DNA of 13,875 nt, taken from assembly GCA_934725655.1 (NCBI GenBank), contig CAKVCJ010000023.1, forward strand, positions 1-13,875, read 5' to 3'. The stretch's first letter is position 1. Each line of letters opens with the position of its first letter. A program made the position numbers and the translations under genes. Shown one piece after another: positions 1 to 7,230 of the stretch. The notes under the pieces are model-generated. The model was not told the origin of the DNA and ran no database searches. It saw only the letters and a program-made list of their open reading frames with translations. Source of the stretch: an uncultured Brachyspira sp. (lineage in GTDB: Bacteria; Spirochaetota; Brachyspiria; Brachyspirales; Brachyspiraceae).

Positions 1-574
1 TATCTTCTTTTGAAAAATTAAAGCTATTTATAGAAGAAACATCATAAAACTTAAAACCTCTTAAACCATCAAGCTTGCCTTTAAATCCATAATTCTTTGC
101 AGACAAAACTTCTAACTTCGGAGTAAAAAAACAAAATCCATAAACCAAAGAATTATAAGCGGCATTAACTATTAAACTCTTAAGCCCGCCAGCTCTTTTA
201 AATTGTTTATCTATAAAGTTATAAGCATTTCTTACCTTTGCACTCTCAAAATATTCATCTGTCTTTTCTAATTCATAATTAAAAGAATTAAAAATACCCC
301 TATAAAATTGAAGTATTGGCTCTAAATAAATAGAGTTCTCCATTCTTTTACAAGTTAAAGCCCATTTGCTCGGAAAAGAAAAATCATCGCCAAAATCTCC
401 TCGGTTATAATGCAAATCTGGAACTCCATTATAATAATTGTTTGTAGATATTTTATTTAGCTCTTCATTTAGTTTTTCTATCTCTAAAGTCTTATCTTTT
501 AATTTTGTATCATAGCTCTCTATTATTTTCTCTATTACGGTTTGATTGTTTTGAGTTTCGTTATTCTCAAGCAT
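1..574 (-). CDS. Phage portal-like protein, N-terminal part (3' end outside window)
   Basis: An open frame of 191 codons starts at ATG 574-572 and runs without a stop through the left edge. The start is supported by GGAG nine bases upstream. Residues 1-45 are polar and partly coiled-coil. The rest reads like the N-terminal half of a portal protein: a segment beginning MENSIYLEPILQFYRGIF resembles the conserved stretch that precedes the wing domain, followed by AGGLKSLIVNAAYNSLVYGF, similar to the 'yGf' segment of portals including DUF935/Mu gp29 types. A portal forms the dodecameric DNA-entry ring of the capsid and contacts the terminase. The family call rests on recalled pattern only. It could instead be another head-vertex or minor head protein. 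It lies downstream of the lysis genes on the same strand, separated by a long gap, so it probably has its own promoter and opens a head module to the left. Confidence 0.55.
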   Translation of the reverse strand, partial: MLENNETQNNQTVIEKIIESYDTKLKDKTLEIEKLNEELNKISTNNYYNGVPDLHYNRGDFGDDFSFPSKWALTCKRMENSIYLEPILQFYRGIFNSFNYELEKTDEYFESAKVRNAYNFIDKQFKRAGGLKSLIVNAAYNSLVYGFCFFTPKLEVLSAKNYGFKGKLDGLRGFKFYDVSSINSFNFSKED

Positions 575-1000
575 TTTTTTATTCTCCGTTTTTTAATACT
601 TTATAATATATATAAAAAACATAAGTGATTATAAGTAAACATTCACCGCACGCTAAACAAAATAAAAAAATATTGATAAAATAAAAGTTATAATTTTTAT
701 TGCAAATAAAATACTTCTAACCGTGCGGAAAGCGTATGCTAAATAAATAAAAGCTTGGGCGGGAGTTAACAATTCTAAACCAATAACAAAGTTAATTTAA
801 ACTACAATTTAAAAAGTATGTTATAAAATATAAAGGGCGGGGCATTAAAATAAAGTTTTAAAATTTAATTACATTTGCCTATCCTATATACTTTTTATGC
901 TATCTGCAATTTCTATAATATTTTTCTTTTTAATTTTATACTGATATTTTCACTGCACACCCAAATTATTTTTTTTATTTAATCTTCATCTGCCGCCCAA
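575..1000. other. Intergenic gap with GC-rich islands in AT-rich DNA
   Basis: No gene of credible length was found on either strand; the minus strand holds only very short frames. The gap contains GC-rich islands in otherwise AT-rich DNA: CCGCACG at 646-652 with its reverse complement CGTGCGG at 722-728, GGGCGGG at 757-763, GGGCGGGG at 835-842, and GCCGCCC at 992-998 next to the outer-spanin stop. The minus strand just upstream of the portal-like gene (about 575-625) is rich in TATAAT/TATATT-like hexamers and could hold its promoter, but no convincing -35/-10 pair stood out. The islands look like remains of dispersed intergenic repeats. Confidence 0.6.
646..728. repeat. Spaced 7-bp inverted repeat CCGCACG / CGTGCGG
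   Basis: CCGCACG (646-652) and its exact reverse complement CGTGCGG (722-728) flank about 70 bases of AT-rich DNA. Each arm is followed within about 14 bases by GCTAAA (653-658 region and 738-743 region), so there is also a direct-repeat component. It could be a dispersed element or a protein-binding pair. The function is unknown. Confidence 0.4.
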
Positions 1001-1291
1001 TTAGTTTGAATTGCTATAATAAAAATAATTGCTCCCAACTTGTATATTATACCAATTCTGCCAATGAGAAATTTTTATAACGGCATCTTTATAGTTTTTT
1101 AATAAATCCTTTTTTGTCTTAATATTTTCTATAATGTATATTGAAGGAGGAGGAGTTAAATCACAAACATTACTATTTACACTGCTGCAAGATAAAAAAA
1201 ATAAATTAATTAATAAACTAATTAAAAGAACTATAAAAATCTTTCTTAATTGTATCAACAATATATTTAGTTTCATTATCCAAAACCTCAT
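1001..1291 (-). CDS. Outer-membrane spanin lipoprotein, Rz1-like
   Basis: This 96-residue protein has an N-terminal hydrophobic signal (about residues 16-33) ending in a lipobox-like FFLSC, with Cys35 as the likely lipidated residue. The mature part is about 62 residues and contains NVCDLTPPPS: a second Cys followed by a Pro triplet, as in Rz1/LysC-type o-spanins. In the last step of phage lysis, o-spanins sit in the outer membrane and join the inner spanin across the periplasm to fuse the two membranes. The frame overlaps the 3' end of the inner spanin by 74 bases in a different frame, the usual Rz/Rz1 arrangement. The true start could be Met1 or Met6 (1276); both leave a signal peptide. The call rests on architecture and position, since these families have little sequence conservation. 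Confidence 0.72.
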   Translation of the reverse strand: MRFWIMKLNILLIQLRKIFIVLLISLLINLFFLSCSSVNSNVCDLTPPPSIYIIENIKTKKDLLKNYKDAVIKISHWQNWYNIQVGSNYFYYSNSN

Positions 1292-1547
1292 TAGTCATTT
1301 TATTAATAAGTGTTATACTGTTTGAAAAACTTTTTATTATATTAATTTGCTTTTCTTTAAATACTAAATCTTTATATAAAAAAGAATTGCTGTTATTAAG
1401 AGAGTCTATTTCTATTTTTAAGTCATCTATCTTTTTATTTTTACTTTGAAGATTTATATTTACAAATAAAATATAAGAGCAAATAATTAATACAAACAGA
1501 ATTATATAAGTATTTTTATTTGTGAGAATCTTTATTACTGTTATCAC
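1218..1547 (-). CDS. Inner-membrane spanin, Rz-like
   Basis: This 109-residue protein has one N-terminal membrane segment (about residues 12-32) and a charged, coiled-coil-forming remainder (about 35-75), so it should be a type II inner-membrane protein with a periplasmic rod. That is the Rz plan: the periplasmic coil binds the o-spanin encoded by the overlapping downstream frame. It starts at GTG 1547, with AAGGA about nine bases upstream, and overlaps the preceding holin candidate by 32 bases. A later start would shorten only the cytoplasmic tail. Its place as the second-to-last gene of the lysis block and the overlapping lipoprotein make the call fairly firm despite the lack of a recognisable sequence motif. 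Confidence 0.7.
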   Translation of the reverse strand: MITVIKILTNKNTYIILFVLIICSYILFVNINLQSKNKKIDDLKIEIDSLNNSNSFLYKDLVFKEKQINIIKSFSNSITLINKMTNEVLDNETKYIVDTIKKDFYSSFN

Positions 1548-1800
1548 CTTTAATATTCCTTATTATCAAACTTAAATCCACCCCATACATAATAGAAGAA
1601 CATCCAAGCATAAATATTATTATAGATACGCTTGCTTCCTTACTTGGTATTGTTTTATTAAAATAAACAACATAACAATATATTATTATACCGATTGTAA
1701 AAGTAATAAATTTTGTAATAAGGCTTAATTTTTTTCCTATGCCTTTTGAAGAAAATATTTCATCTACTTTTTTTATTTTATTAATATTTTTAATATTCAT
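1516..1800 (-). CDS. Holin candidate, two membrane segments
   Basis: This 94-residue protein has two hydrophobic segments, about residues 27-47 and 57-76, separated by a short polar turn (NKTIPSKEAS), with a basic N-terminal tail and a charged C-terminal tail. Small two-TM proteins between an endolysin and spanins are usually holins, which open the inner membrane and release a signal-less endolysin to the wall; the endolysin at 2281-2859 has no signal peptide, so one is needed. The ATG at 1800 follows a GGGG-containing site overlapping the end of the previous gene, five bases after its stop. No holin family signature is recognised. The 154-residue neighbour at 1806-2270 is the other holin candidate. 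Confidence 0.6.
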   Translation of the reverse strand: MNIKNINKIKKVDEIFSSKGIGKKLSLITKFITFTIGIIIYCYVVYFNKTIPSKEASVSIIIFMLGCSSIMYGVDLSLIIRNIKGDNSNKDSHK

Positions 1801-1805
1801 TATTT

Positions 1806-2270
1806 TTACCCCAACTTATTTGCAAAAAATACTATGCTTCCTATAATTGTACTAAGTGCAACTATTACAGCTCCAAGCCCTATTATTATATTTTTTATTT
1901 TTACTATGCTCTTTGTTGTAATGCTGTCTTGTAATACAGATTTTATTTCTTTAATGTCTGTTTTAGTTGAAGAGATTTCTTTTTCTATAAAACTTCTTGT
2001 GTTTTGATGCTCTTTTAATATGTATTCTAATTCACCTAATTTAAATTTTATATTATTAATATCTTTATGTATGTCTTTTAAGTTTTCTTTATTTTCATTC
2101 ATATCTCTATTAAAACATTCAAGCATATTAATAATTCCATTTCCATTTGGAGTGCCGTTATTATTTATACCTACTATTGTTTCTATTTGAGTTAATCTGT
2201 TTTCAAAATTATTTTTTTTATTATAGTTTTTATTGTAATTAAATATTTTTTTATCTAAACTATTATTCAT
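1806..2270 (-). CDS. Coiled-coil protein with one C-terminal membrane anchor, lysis-associated
   Basis: The 154 residues comprise an Asn-rich N-terminus, a long charged coiled-coil region (about 55-115), and one C-terminal membrane segment (about 126-150) ending in NKLG. This plan matches XhlA-type haemolysin/holin accessory proteins, in which a coil is anchored by a C-terminal helix and works with a small holin in host lysis. XhlA proteins are usually shorter, so this may be a different family with the same plan. The gene lies ten bases downstream of the endolysin stop, has AAAGG before its ATG, and is followed after five bases by the two-TM holin candidate. It may alternatively be a holin regulator or a superinfection-type membrane protein. 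Confidence 0.5.
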   Translation of the reverse strand: MNNSLDKKIFNYNKNYNKKNNFENRLTQIETIVGINNNGTPNGNGIINMLECFNRDMNENKENLKDIHKDINNIKFKLGELEYILKEHQNTRSFIEKEISSTKTDIKEIKSVLQDSITTKSIVKIKNIIIGLGAVIVALSTIIGSIVFFANKLG

Positions 2271-2280
2271 AAAAAGCCTT

Positions 2281-2859
2281 TTATAAATTTTCTATTTTTT
2301 TGTATCTTTTAATCCTATCTTCTAATCCATTGTATCCGCCGTTAATCTTTTTAGTTGCCTTTCTTATATCATCAATACCTAAAAGCCCTCTATTTATCCA
2401 ATAACAGCAAGCAACATGAGCAGCAACATTTCTCTCTAAAAGCCAATCAGGATTATTAACTAAGTCAATATTAAGAAGTTTTCCATAATGAATATAATTG
2501 CTTTTTCCCGTAAGCTGTATTATGCCCCGCCCTCTGTATTTATAACCCTCATCAAAATTATTGCCAAGCCTTCCTCCATACACTCTATTAGCAAGGGCTT
2601 CATCTCCTTTAGATAAAATGTCTTTTGCCTCTTCAAGAGTATTAAAATATTTTGGAAAAACTTTTATTAACACTTCAGGTTTATATTTGAAACTTTCCTC
2701 AAGCCTTTTATAATTATAGCTTTCATGACTCGTTTGAGCTAAAAACATCTTTATATCTTTTTCTTTTGTAATGTTATATGCAAGTAAATATTTTTTTAAT
2801 ACACCCTCCCAAGATAAATCTATATTAAGTGCAAATAAATATTTTTTTATATCAATCAT
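2281..2859 (-). CDS. Phage endolysin, glycoside hydrolase family 19
   Basis: This 192-residue single-domain protein has a clear GH19 (chitinase/lysozyme-like) pattern. AQTSHES holds the likely catalytic Glu46, and KRLEESFKY holds the second acidic pair (Glu54/Glu55). ALANRVYGGRLGN (88-100) and YRGRGIIQLTGKSNY (108-122) are hallmark GH19 segments, and KINGGYNGLEDR (171-182) closes the fold. The length is typical of phage GH19 endolysins that cut the peptidoglycan glycan strand. There is no signal peptide and no wall-binding domain, so export depends on a holin, and two candidates follow directly. The ATG at 2859 has GAGGT upstream. The gene sits ten bases after the fibre-associated gene within the same minus-strand operon. 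The substrate is inferred to be host peptidoglycan rather than chitin. Confidence 0.9.
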   Translation of the reverse strand: MIDIKKYLFALNIDLSWEGVLKKYLLAYNITKEKDIKMFLAQTSHESYNYKRLEESFKYKPEVLIKVFPKYFNTLEEAKDILSKGDEALANRVYGGRLGNNFDEGYKYRGRGIIQLTGKSNYIHYGKLLNIDLVNNPDWLLERNVAAHVACCYWINRGLLGIDDIRKATKKINGGYNGLEDRIKRYKKIENL

Positions 2860-2869
2860 ATGTTATACC

Positions 2870-3469
2870 TCATAATATTTTTTTGTACTGAGCTTTTATG
2901 TTGGCTCTATTATCCTGTATAGTTTTTAACACTTCAATTTGACTTTCATTCAATAATCCTTGAGAAGCTAAACTATTAAGCACATCATCTAAAAGCTCCG
3001 CTCTCACTCCATCTATATTGCTAACATATTGTCCTTGCCTTTGTATGAGTATATAAGCATTATATTCTTCTTTGCTCATTAAACCGTCATTATATTTCTC
3101 TTCAATAGACTTCTCTGTAATATATTTTTTACCATTTTCTTCTTCTATTATCTTTTTATTTTTATCTAATTCTTCAACCCCCCTCTCAATCATAACAATA
3201 TAATCAGCTTCTATATTTCTATTTAATTCTCTTATAATTCCATTATCTATTATTTCATTATCTTTAAGTACAATTATTTTTTCTTTTAATTGCTCTTCTA
3301 AACTCCTTACAGAACCATCTTCATTATAAGCTCTTATATCAGTCTGACTTAAATCTTTACTATTATGCTCTTTTATAACTTCATTAGACTTCAGCTTAAA
3401 ATCATTAATACTCTGCCCTTCAACAAAATAACATTTATAAGTATTTTTATCATATACAGCAAATATCAT
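2870..3469 (-). CDS. Tail-fibre-associated protein, possible fibre assembly chaperone
   Basis: This 199-residue soluble, charged protein has no signal peptide or membrane segment. It directly follows the large tail fibre: its AAGGAG ribosome site lies within the last codons of the fibre gene and only two bases separate stop and start, so the two are translationally linked. Residues 1-20 suggest a small beta structure, 55-125 are charged and helical, and YNDGLMSKEEYNAYILIQRQ (126-145) resembles the C-terminal 'GLIt-eEy' segment of fibre-assembly proteins. The remaining C-terminus has a leucine-rich helix. Genes in this position usually encode chaperones that help the fibre trimerise or attach. 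I do not recognise the family with confidence, and it could be a virion component. Confidence 0.45.
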   Translation of the reverse strand: MIFAVYDKNTYKCYFVEGQSINDFKLKSNEVIKEHNSKDLSQTDIRAYNEDGSVRSLEEQLKEKIIVLKDNEIIDNGIIRELNRNIEADYIVMIERGVEELDKNKKIIEEENGKKYITEKSIEEKYNDGLMSKEEYNAYILIQRQGQYVSNIDGVRAELLDDVLNSLASQGLLNESQIEVLKTIQDNRANIKAQYKKIL

Positions 3470-3471
3470 CT

Positions 3472-5868
3472 TTAAGCTCCTTGTAATATTTCATTTACCG
3501 TTTTACCATTAATTGTAAGCAGTTTGTATATTCTTATTAATCTATTTTTAGTTCTTATTTCTGAGCCAACTGGAACTGCTCTTGAAGCATCAAAATCTAA
3601 TTTAACCCTCGAAAAAGCACCATATTGATCAGAATAAACAACATCTCCATTAATTCTATTACTTAATCCTAAAACTCCATTGGTTCCTCCATTGTCCCCT
3701 CTTATTATATCATCTATGTAACCAGTCATATTCCTAATGGCATCATTTTGCACTCCATTAAAACGGCCTTCATTAGCATACGAACCTTCTGTTCTAAAAA
3801 ATATGCTATCCGAATTAAACATTATTTGCCAAGTTGTAGATACGCCATACATTTTTTTATACCAATTTGACGGCTCTTCATTAGAATCAAAATTACCATT
3901 TGAATCTGTATATTGTACATAATATGGAGGTATCATTAATCTATTATTGATATCATTTATATTTAGAATAAGTTCTTTATTAGAAATAGATAAACTCTCT
4001 CCAAGCTCCTGAACATTTTCTACTGGTTTTGAGACTTTATCCAAAATAGAATTTTTATCTGGTGTTAAATTAAAAGTTATTGTATCACCTACATTTACTA
4101 AATTATCATCTTGATACTTTAAAAGCAGTAAATACATATCTAAGCCATATTTATCTCCTTTAGCTATTGTATATTTTATCGGTTTGCCATTACTCGAAAT
4201 TATACCTGTAGTATTTTTAAATTCAGAGTTTATATAAAAATAATTTTCTATAATAGAATTACAAAAAATTATCTGAGCCCCTGCTCCTTCTTTTAAAGTA
4301 TATGAACCTGACAATTTAACAGCATCATTATCCTGCACAAACTCTAAAACATAATTATCTATTACACTTTGACTGCCAAGAAATTCCTCACTTAATCCAA
4401 ATAAATATCTGTCCTGATTTCTTAATCCCCTATTTTTTAATCTTAAAATAAGATTATTGTCTAAAGGTTTATTAATTATTTCCAATGATATAAATGGCAT
4501 ATCTGAATAGTTAAATACAAATTTTATTTTGGTATTATTATATGCATTGATTTCACTTTCTTCTAAATCATATAATTCATTAAAATTAAAAAATTGATTT
4601 ATAATAGAATAATTTTTATAAATATTATTATCTTCATCTATAGATTTTATTATTAAACTAATATCACTTCCAGTTATGTTTTCAATATTAAAACTTAAAA
4701 TATAACTTCCATCTTCTTGCTTTGTTATAAATCCATTATAATCATTTGTACCGTCACTAAGTAATAAATTAATAGTTTCAGGTATATCATTTTTAAATTT
4801 TGGAAAATCATATTCTTCTGTTTCACAAACTAAATTAGTTTTAGAATTATCATATAAAATATTGCTTGCTAAATTTGAGTTTCCCGTTTGAATCTTATTA
4901 TCTATATCTTTTTTTAGTTTTTCTATAGCAAGCTGAATATTATTAGTGTTATTTCCAAAAGAACTGCTGCTATCATCATAAAATATGTTAGATGCTTTTG
5001 ATAATATTTCTATTTTTTTATTTTTTATTAAATTATTCCATACAGGATTTTCTATATAATCTAAAACTAAATAAAAAATTCCATCTCTCATTATTATCTG
5101 ATTTTTATAAATCTTTTTAATGCCGTCAAACCAATTTATTATTTCAATTAGAGGCTTAATAAAATCATAAATATCATTTTCTTCGCTATAAATAAAATTT
5201 TCACTTATAACAAAAAAATTGTTTTCATATTCTAAAATGTCGCCTGCATTATAACTGCTTCCTATTTCTATACTCTTAAAAGGTGTAAGAATGGAACAAT
5301 TAGATTTCAAATAATAATCAGAATCATCGCTTAAAAAATCTTTATTTGCTTTATACAAATAACCATTATGTTTGATAATATCATTTGTTTTATAATTAGT
5401 TTTATCATAATAGTTTTTTATAGGATAATCTGTATCAAGGCTATTAATCTTTTTAGCTATATAATCAAACATCCAAGAACTTAATGTTGTATTATAAGCT
5501 GTGATGGAATATTCAAATTTTTTATTTAAATGAATTGTTGATAAAAAGATTATACTCTTAAAGTTAATATCATTTTTTATTAAATATATTTTATTTTCTT
5601 CTGCCTCTTCCAATTCTCTGATACAATTAATATCATCTAATAAAACAGGATACACTCTAACACCATCTAAAATAAACTCCATCTCTTCTAAAGCACCATT
5701 TATACCATATCCTATATCAACACAAAATAATCTCTCGCCTTCAAAAACTTTTATCTGACTGTTATCCTCATTTAATTGCAATGAATTATTTATTTTTTCT
5801 AATTTAAAACTATTCTCGCTTATCTTATATTGAAAAGGAGCTTGTAAATTATTTTCATTAAGAAACAT
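3472..5868 (-). CDS. Large tail fibre / receptor-binding protein
   Basis: Of 798 residues, 90-143 form an N-terminal module also present in the 292-residue protein at 6208-7086. Residues 157-274 hold three short 'Y..(G)D.(I/V)...g..Y' units (starting near 157, 205 and 252) that resemble type 5/12 carbohydrate-binding repeats. YDDSSSSFGNNTNNIQLAIEKL (298-318 region) matches the fibre linker often read as 'atNVQdAIdeL'. The C-terminus (645-785) contains PPYYVQYTDSNGNFDSNE, FFRTEG, GVQNDAIRNMTG and DASRAVPVGSEIRTKN, all typical of phage fibre tips. Such proteins bind the host surface. The ATG at 5868 has TTTGGAG upstream. It begins an operon running through fibre assembly and lysis genes. The fibre call is firm; the receptor is unknown. 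Confidence 0.85.
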   Translation of the reverse strand: MFLNENNLQAPFQYKISENSFKLEKINNSLQLNEDNSQIKVFEGERLFCVDIGYGINGALEEMEFILDGVRVYPVLLDDINCIRELEEAEENKIYLIKNDINFKSIIFLSTIHLNKKFEYSITAYNTTLSSWMFDYIAKKINSLDTDYPIKNYYDKTNYKTNDIIKHNGYLYKANKDFLSDDSDYYLKSNCSILTPFKSIEIGSSYNAGDILEYENNFFVISENFIYSEENDIYDFIKPLIEIINWFDGIKKIYKNQIIMRDGIFYLVLDYIENPVWNNLIKNKKIEILSKASNIFYDDSSSSFGNNTNNIQLAIEKLKKDIDNKIQTGNSNLASNILYDNSKTNLVCETEEYDFPKFKNDIPETINLLLSDGTNDYNGFITKQEDGSYILSFNIENITGSDISLIIKSIDEDNNIYKNYSIINQFFNFNELYDLEESEINAYNNTKIKFVFNYSDMPFISLEIINKPLDNNLILRLKNRGLRNQDRYLFGLSEEFLGSQSVIDNYVLEFVQDNDAVKLSGSYTLKEGAGAQIIFCNSIIENYFYINSEFKNTTGIISSNGKPIKYTIAKGDKYGLDMYLLLLKYQDDNLVNVGDTITFNLTPDKNSILDKVSKPVENVQELGESLSISNKELILNINDINNRLMIPPYYVQYTDSNGNFDSNEEPSNWYKKMYGVSTTWQIMFNSDSIFFRTEGSYANEGRFNGVQNDAIRNMTGYIDDIIRGDNGGTNGVLGLSNRINGDVVYSDQYGAFSRVKLDFDASRAVPVGSEIRTKNRLIRIYKLLTINGKTVNEILQGA

Positions 5869-6207
5869 ATATATTTACTCCAAATATTTTTATTATGATT
5901 GTTTGTTATTTACAGACTTGTTTCAAAACTTATTGAAAAGAATTAATATAAAAAACTAGTTCTTTGTGCATCATAGCCAAAATGCAAATATGACAACATA
6001 TAATTGTTAAGTTGTATATTGAAAATTTTTAAGTTTGTAAAAATCATATTTTTAATTTAAATTATTTGCAGGGCTTTGCCCCACACCCCAGTTCTTTTGC
6101 AGCCGCAAAGAACCAAAAAGGCTACATTTTTTATCTTCATGTTTTTTTAATATTAATCTATAACATTTGAACTTTTCACGAATCCTATACAACAAGATTA
6201 TAAACTT
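5869..6207. other. Intergenic gap with GC-rich hairpin element
   Basis: No credible gene was found. This gap separates the 292-residue tail protein from the large fibre gene. The part near 5880-6060 is AT-rich and probably contains the promoter of the fibre-lysis operon on the minus strand, but no unambiguous -35/-10 pair could be chosen. The part at 6068-6123 is unlike its surroundings: GC-rich with two adjacent hairpins, annotated separately. Confidence 0.6.
6068..6123. repeat. GC-rich double-hairpin intergenic repeat, Brachyspira-like
   Basis: Two adjacent stem-loops lie in an AT-rich gap. The first is GGGC (6071-6074), TTT, GCCC (6078-6081). The second has arms GTTCTTTTGC (6091-6100) and GCAAAGAAC (6105-6113) around AGCC, with one bulged T. 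I associate this composition (gcagggctttgcccc then a gccgcaaag hairpin) with dispersed intergenic elements of Brachyspira and related hosts; that is memory rather than a search. A related gccgcaaa-centred hairpin lies at 7114-7139 on the other side of the tail gene. No clean run of T follows the stems, so it is not an obvious intrinsic terminator. Confidence 0.6.
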
Positions 6208-7086
6208 TTATTTACTTCGTACCAAAAAATATAATGTTGCTTTTACTGTGTTATTTCCATTATTTTTTAATGCCAGTACAGGCTTTTTATCTTCCAAAAT
6301 AGGAAAGCTCATTAAATTTGGAAGCCCGCTGAAATTTCCTATTATGTTTTGTTGAAACTCGCCTCCAAAATATTTATAGCTTGCATAACTTCCAAAATAA
6401 CCTATCAAAGGTACACTATCAGAAATGTCACTAAAAAGTCCAAATGATGACATACTTACAAGAGCATTAGTATCACCTTCTACTACTCCGCATACTTGTA
6501 AATACTCTAAATCTTCCCTCCAATTCAATGCCCAATTTTGATTGCCTTCTCCTGTTTTTGTTATAACTTCTTTCAATACAAAAGTAGAATTATTTTTAAT
6601 AGCTTCTATTTTGTTGTTTATATCCTCAATATATGAAGGCACTCCAATAGTTCTTTCAAATATGTCATTAAGAACGGCACTTGTTATTGAAGTTGTTATA
6701 TATCTTCCGCTTACTATTCTAAACTTTTTGCCTGCATAGATTGAGCTTAAAAAATAAGTACCTCTTAAGCCTTCTTTGTTAAACCAAAAAACTTCATTTT
6801 CTTTGGGCATATATTTGTCATTTCCAATATCTCCAATAATTGGATTTAAATCCGCTATTTTTTTGTTTGTGTTTGGCTCAATTACTTGAAGTATGGAATC
6901 ATTCAAAAAAGAAAGTGAAGTAGTTAGAAGACCTGTGCTTACTGCAGCATAATCAGCATTTTTGAATGGGCTTAAAAGAGGTATATCAAAATCTAAATCA
7001 TGAACCTCTTGTAATGCATTCTCATCTGTAAATGGATTATAGGTGTTTGCAAGCCCAAAATAATTTAATATAGTTCCTGATGACAT
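6208..7086 (-). CDS. Phage tail / fibre-type structural protein, paralogue of the large fibre's N-terminal module
   Basis: This 292-residue soluble protein has no signal or membrane segment. Residues 96-147 (NEVFWFNKEGLRGTYFLSS onward) align by eye without gaps to residues 91-143 of the 798-residue fibre (NKIYLIKNDINFKSIIFLS onward), sharing FLS, KKF and a following helix, so the two share a module, perhaps for attachment to the tail. Residues 150-165 form a short helix; the C-terminal third is Gly/Ser/Asn-rich and beta-like, ending VKATLYFLVRSK, suitable for a tip domain. The ATG at 7086 has AAGGAAA upstream. The gene stands alone between two GC-rich hairpin elements, downstream of the restriction-modification pair. 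It is probably a second, shorter receptor-binding or tail-collar protein, with no enzymatic motif seen. Confidence 0.6.
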   Translation of the reverse strand: MSSGTILNYFGLANTYNPFTDENALQEVHDLDFDIPLLSPFKNADYAAVSTGLLTTSLSFLNDSILQVIEPNTNKKIADLNPIIGDIGNDKYMPKENEVFWFNKEGLRGTYFLSSIYAGKKFRIVSGRYITTSITSAVLNDIFERTIGVPSYIEDINNKIEAIKNNSTFVLKEVITKTGEGNQNWALNWREDLEYLQVCGVVEGDTNALVSMSSFGLFSDISDSVPLIGYFGSYASYKYFGGEFQQNIIGNFSGLPNLMSFPILEDKKPVLALKNNGNNTVKATLYFLVRSK

Positions 7087-7113
7087 AAAATTTCCTTAAG
7101 ATTTTGTTTTATT

Positions 7114-7139
7114 CAACTTTTTCCCGCCGCAAAAAGTTG
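7114..7139. repeat. Perfect 9-bp stem-loop between endonuclease and tail gene
   Basis: CAACTTTTT (7114-7122) and AAAAAGTTG (7131-7139) pair perfectly around the GC loop CCCGCCGC. A second AAAAAGTGC follows at once, so the 3' arm is partly duplicated. It lies in the 144-base gap between the end of the endonuclease gene and the start of the 292-residue tail gene. It could slow or stop transcription out of the restriction-modification pair, but there is no strong T-run after the stem on the minus strand. The gccgcaaa core is shared with the hairpin at 6091-6113, suggesting one repeat family. Confidence 0.6.
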
Positions 7140-7230
7140 CAAAAAGTGCAAATATTTTAACTTTATGTTTTAGAATATTTATAAAATGTAATATAACAAA
7201 TGTATTTTATAAAAAAATTGAATTGTTTTA

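Noticed and set aside
1134..1325. Plus-strand frame opposite the spanin genes
   Set aside because: It lies antisense to two overlapping lysis genes, has no ribosome site I could find, and reads as a low-complexity mirror of AT-rich coding sequence.
3737..3922. Plus-strand frame inside the tail fibre gene
   Set aside because: Antisense to a long, well-supported fibre gene and without its own start signals.
6167..6739. Two plus-strand frames opposite the 292-residue tail gene
   Set aside because: Both are antisense to a gene with a good ribosome site and a domain shared with the fibre; neither shows a recognisable product.
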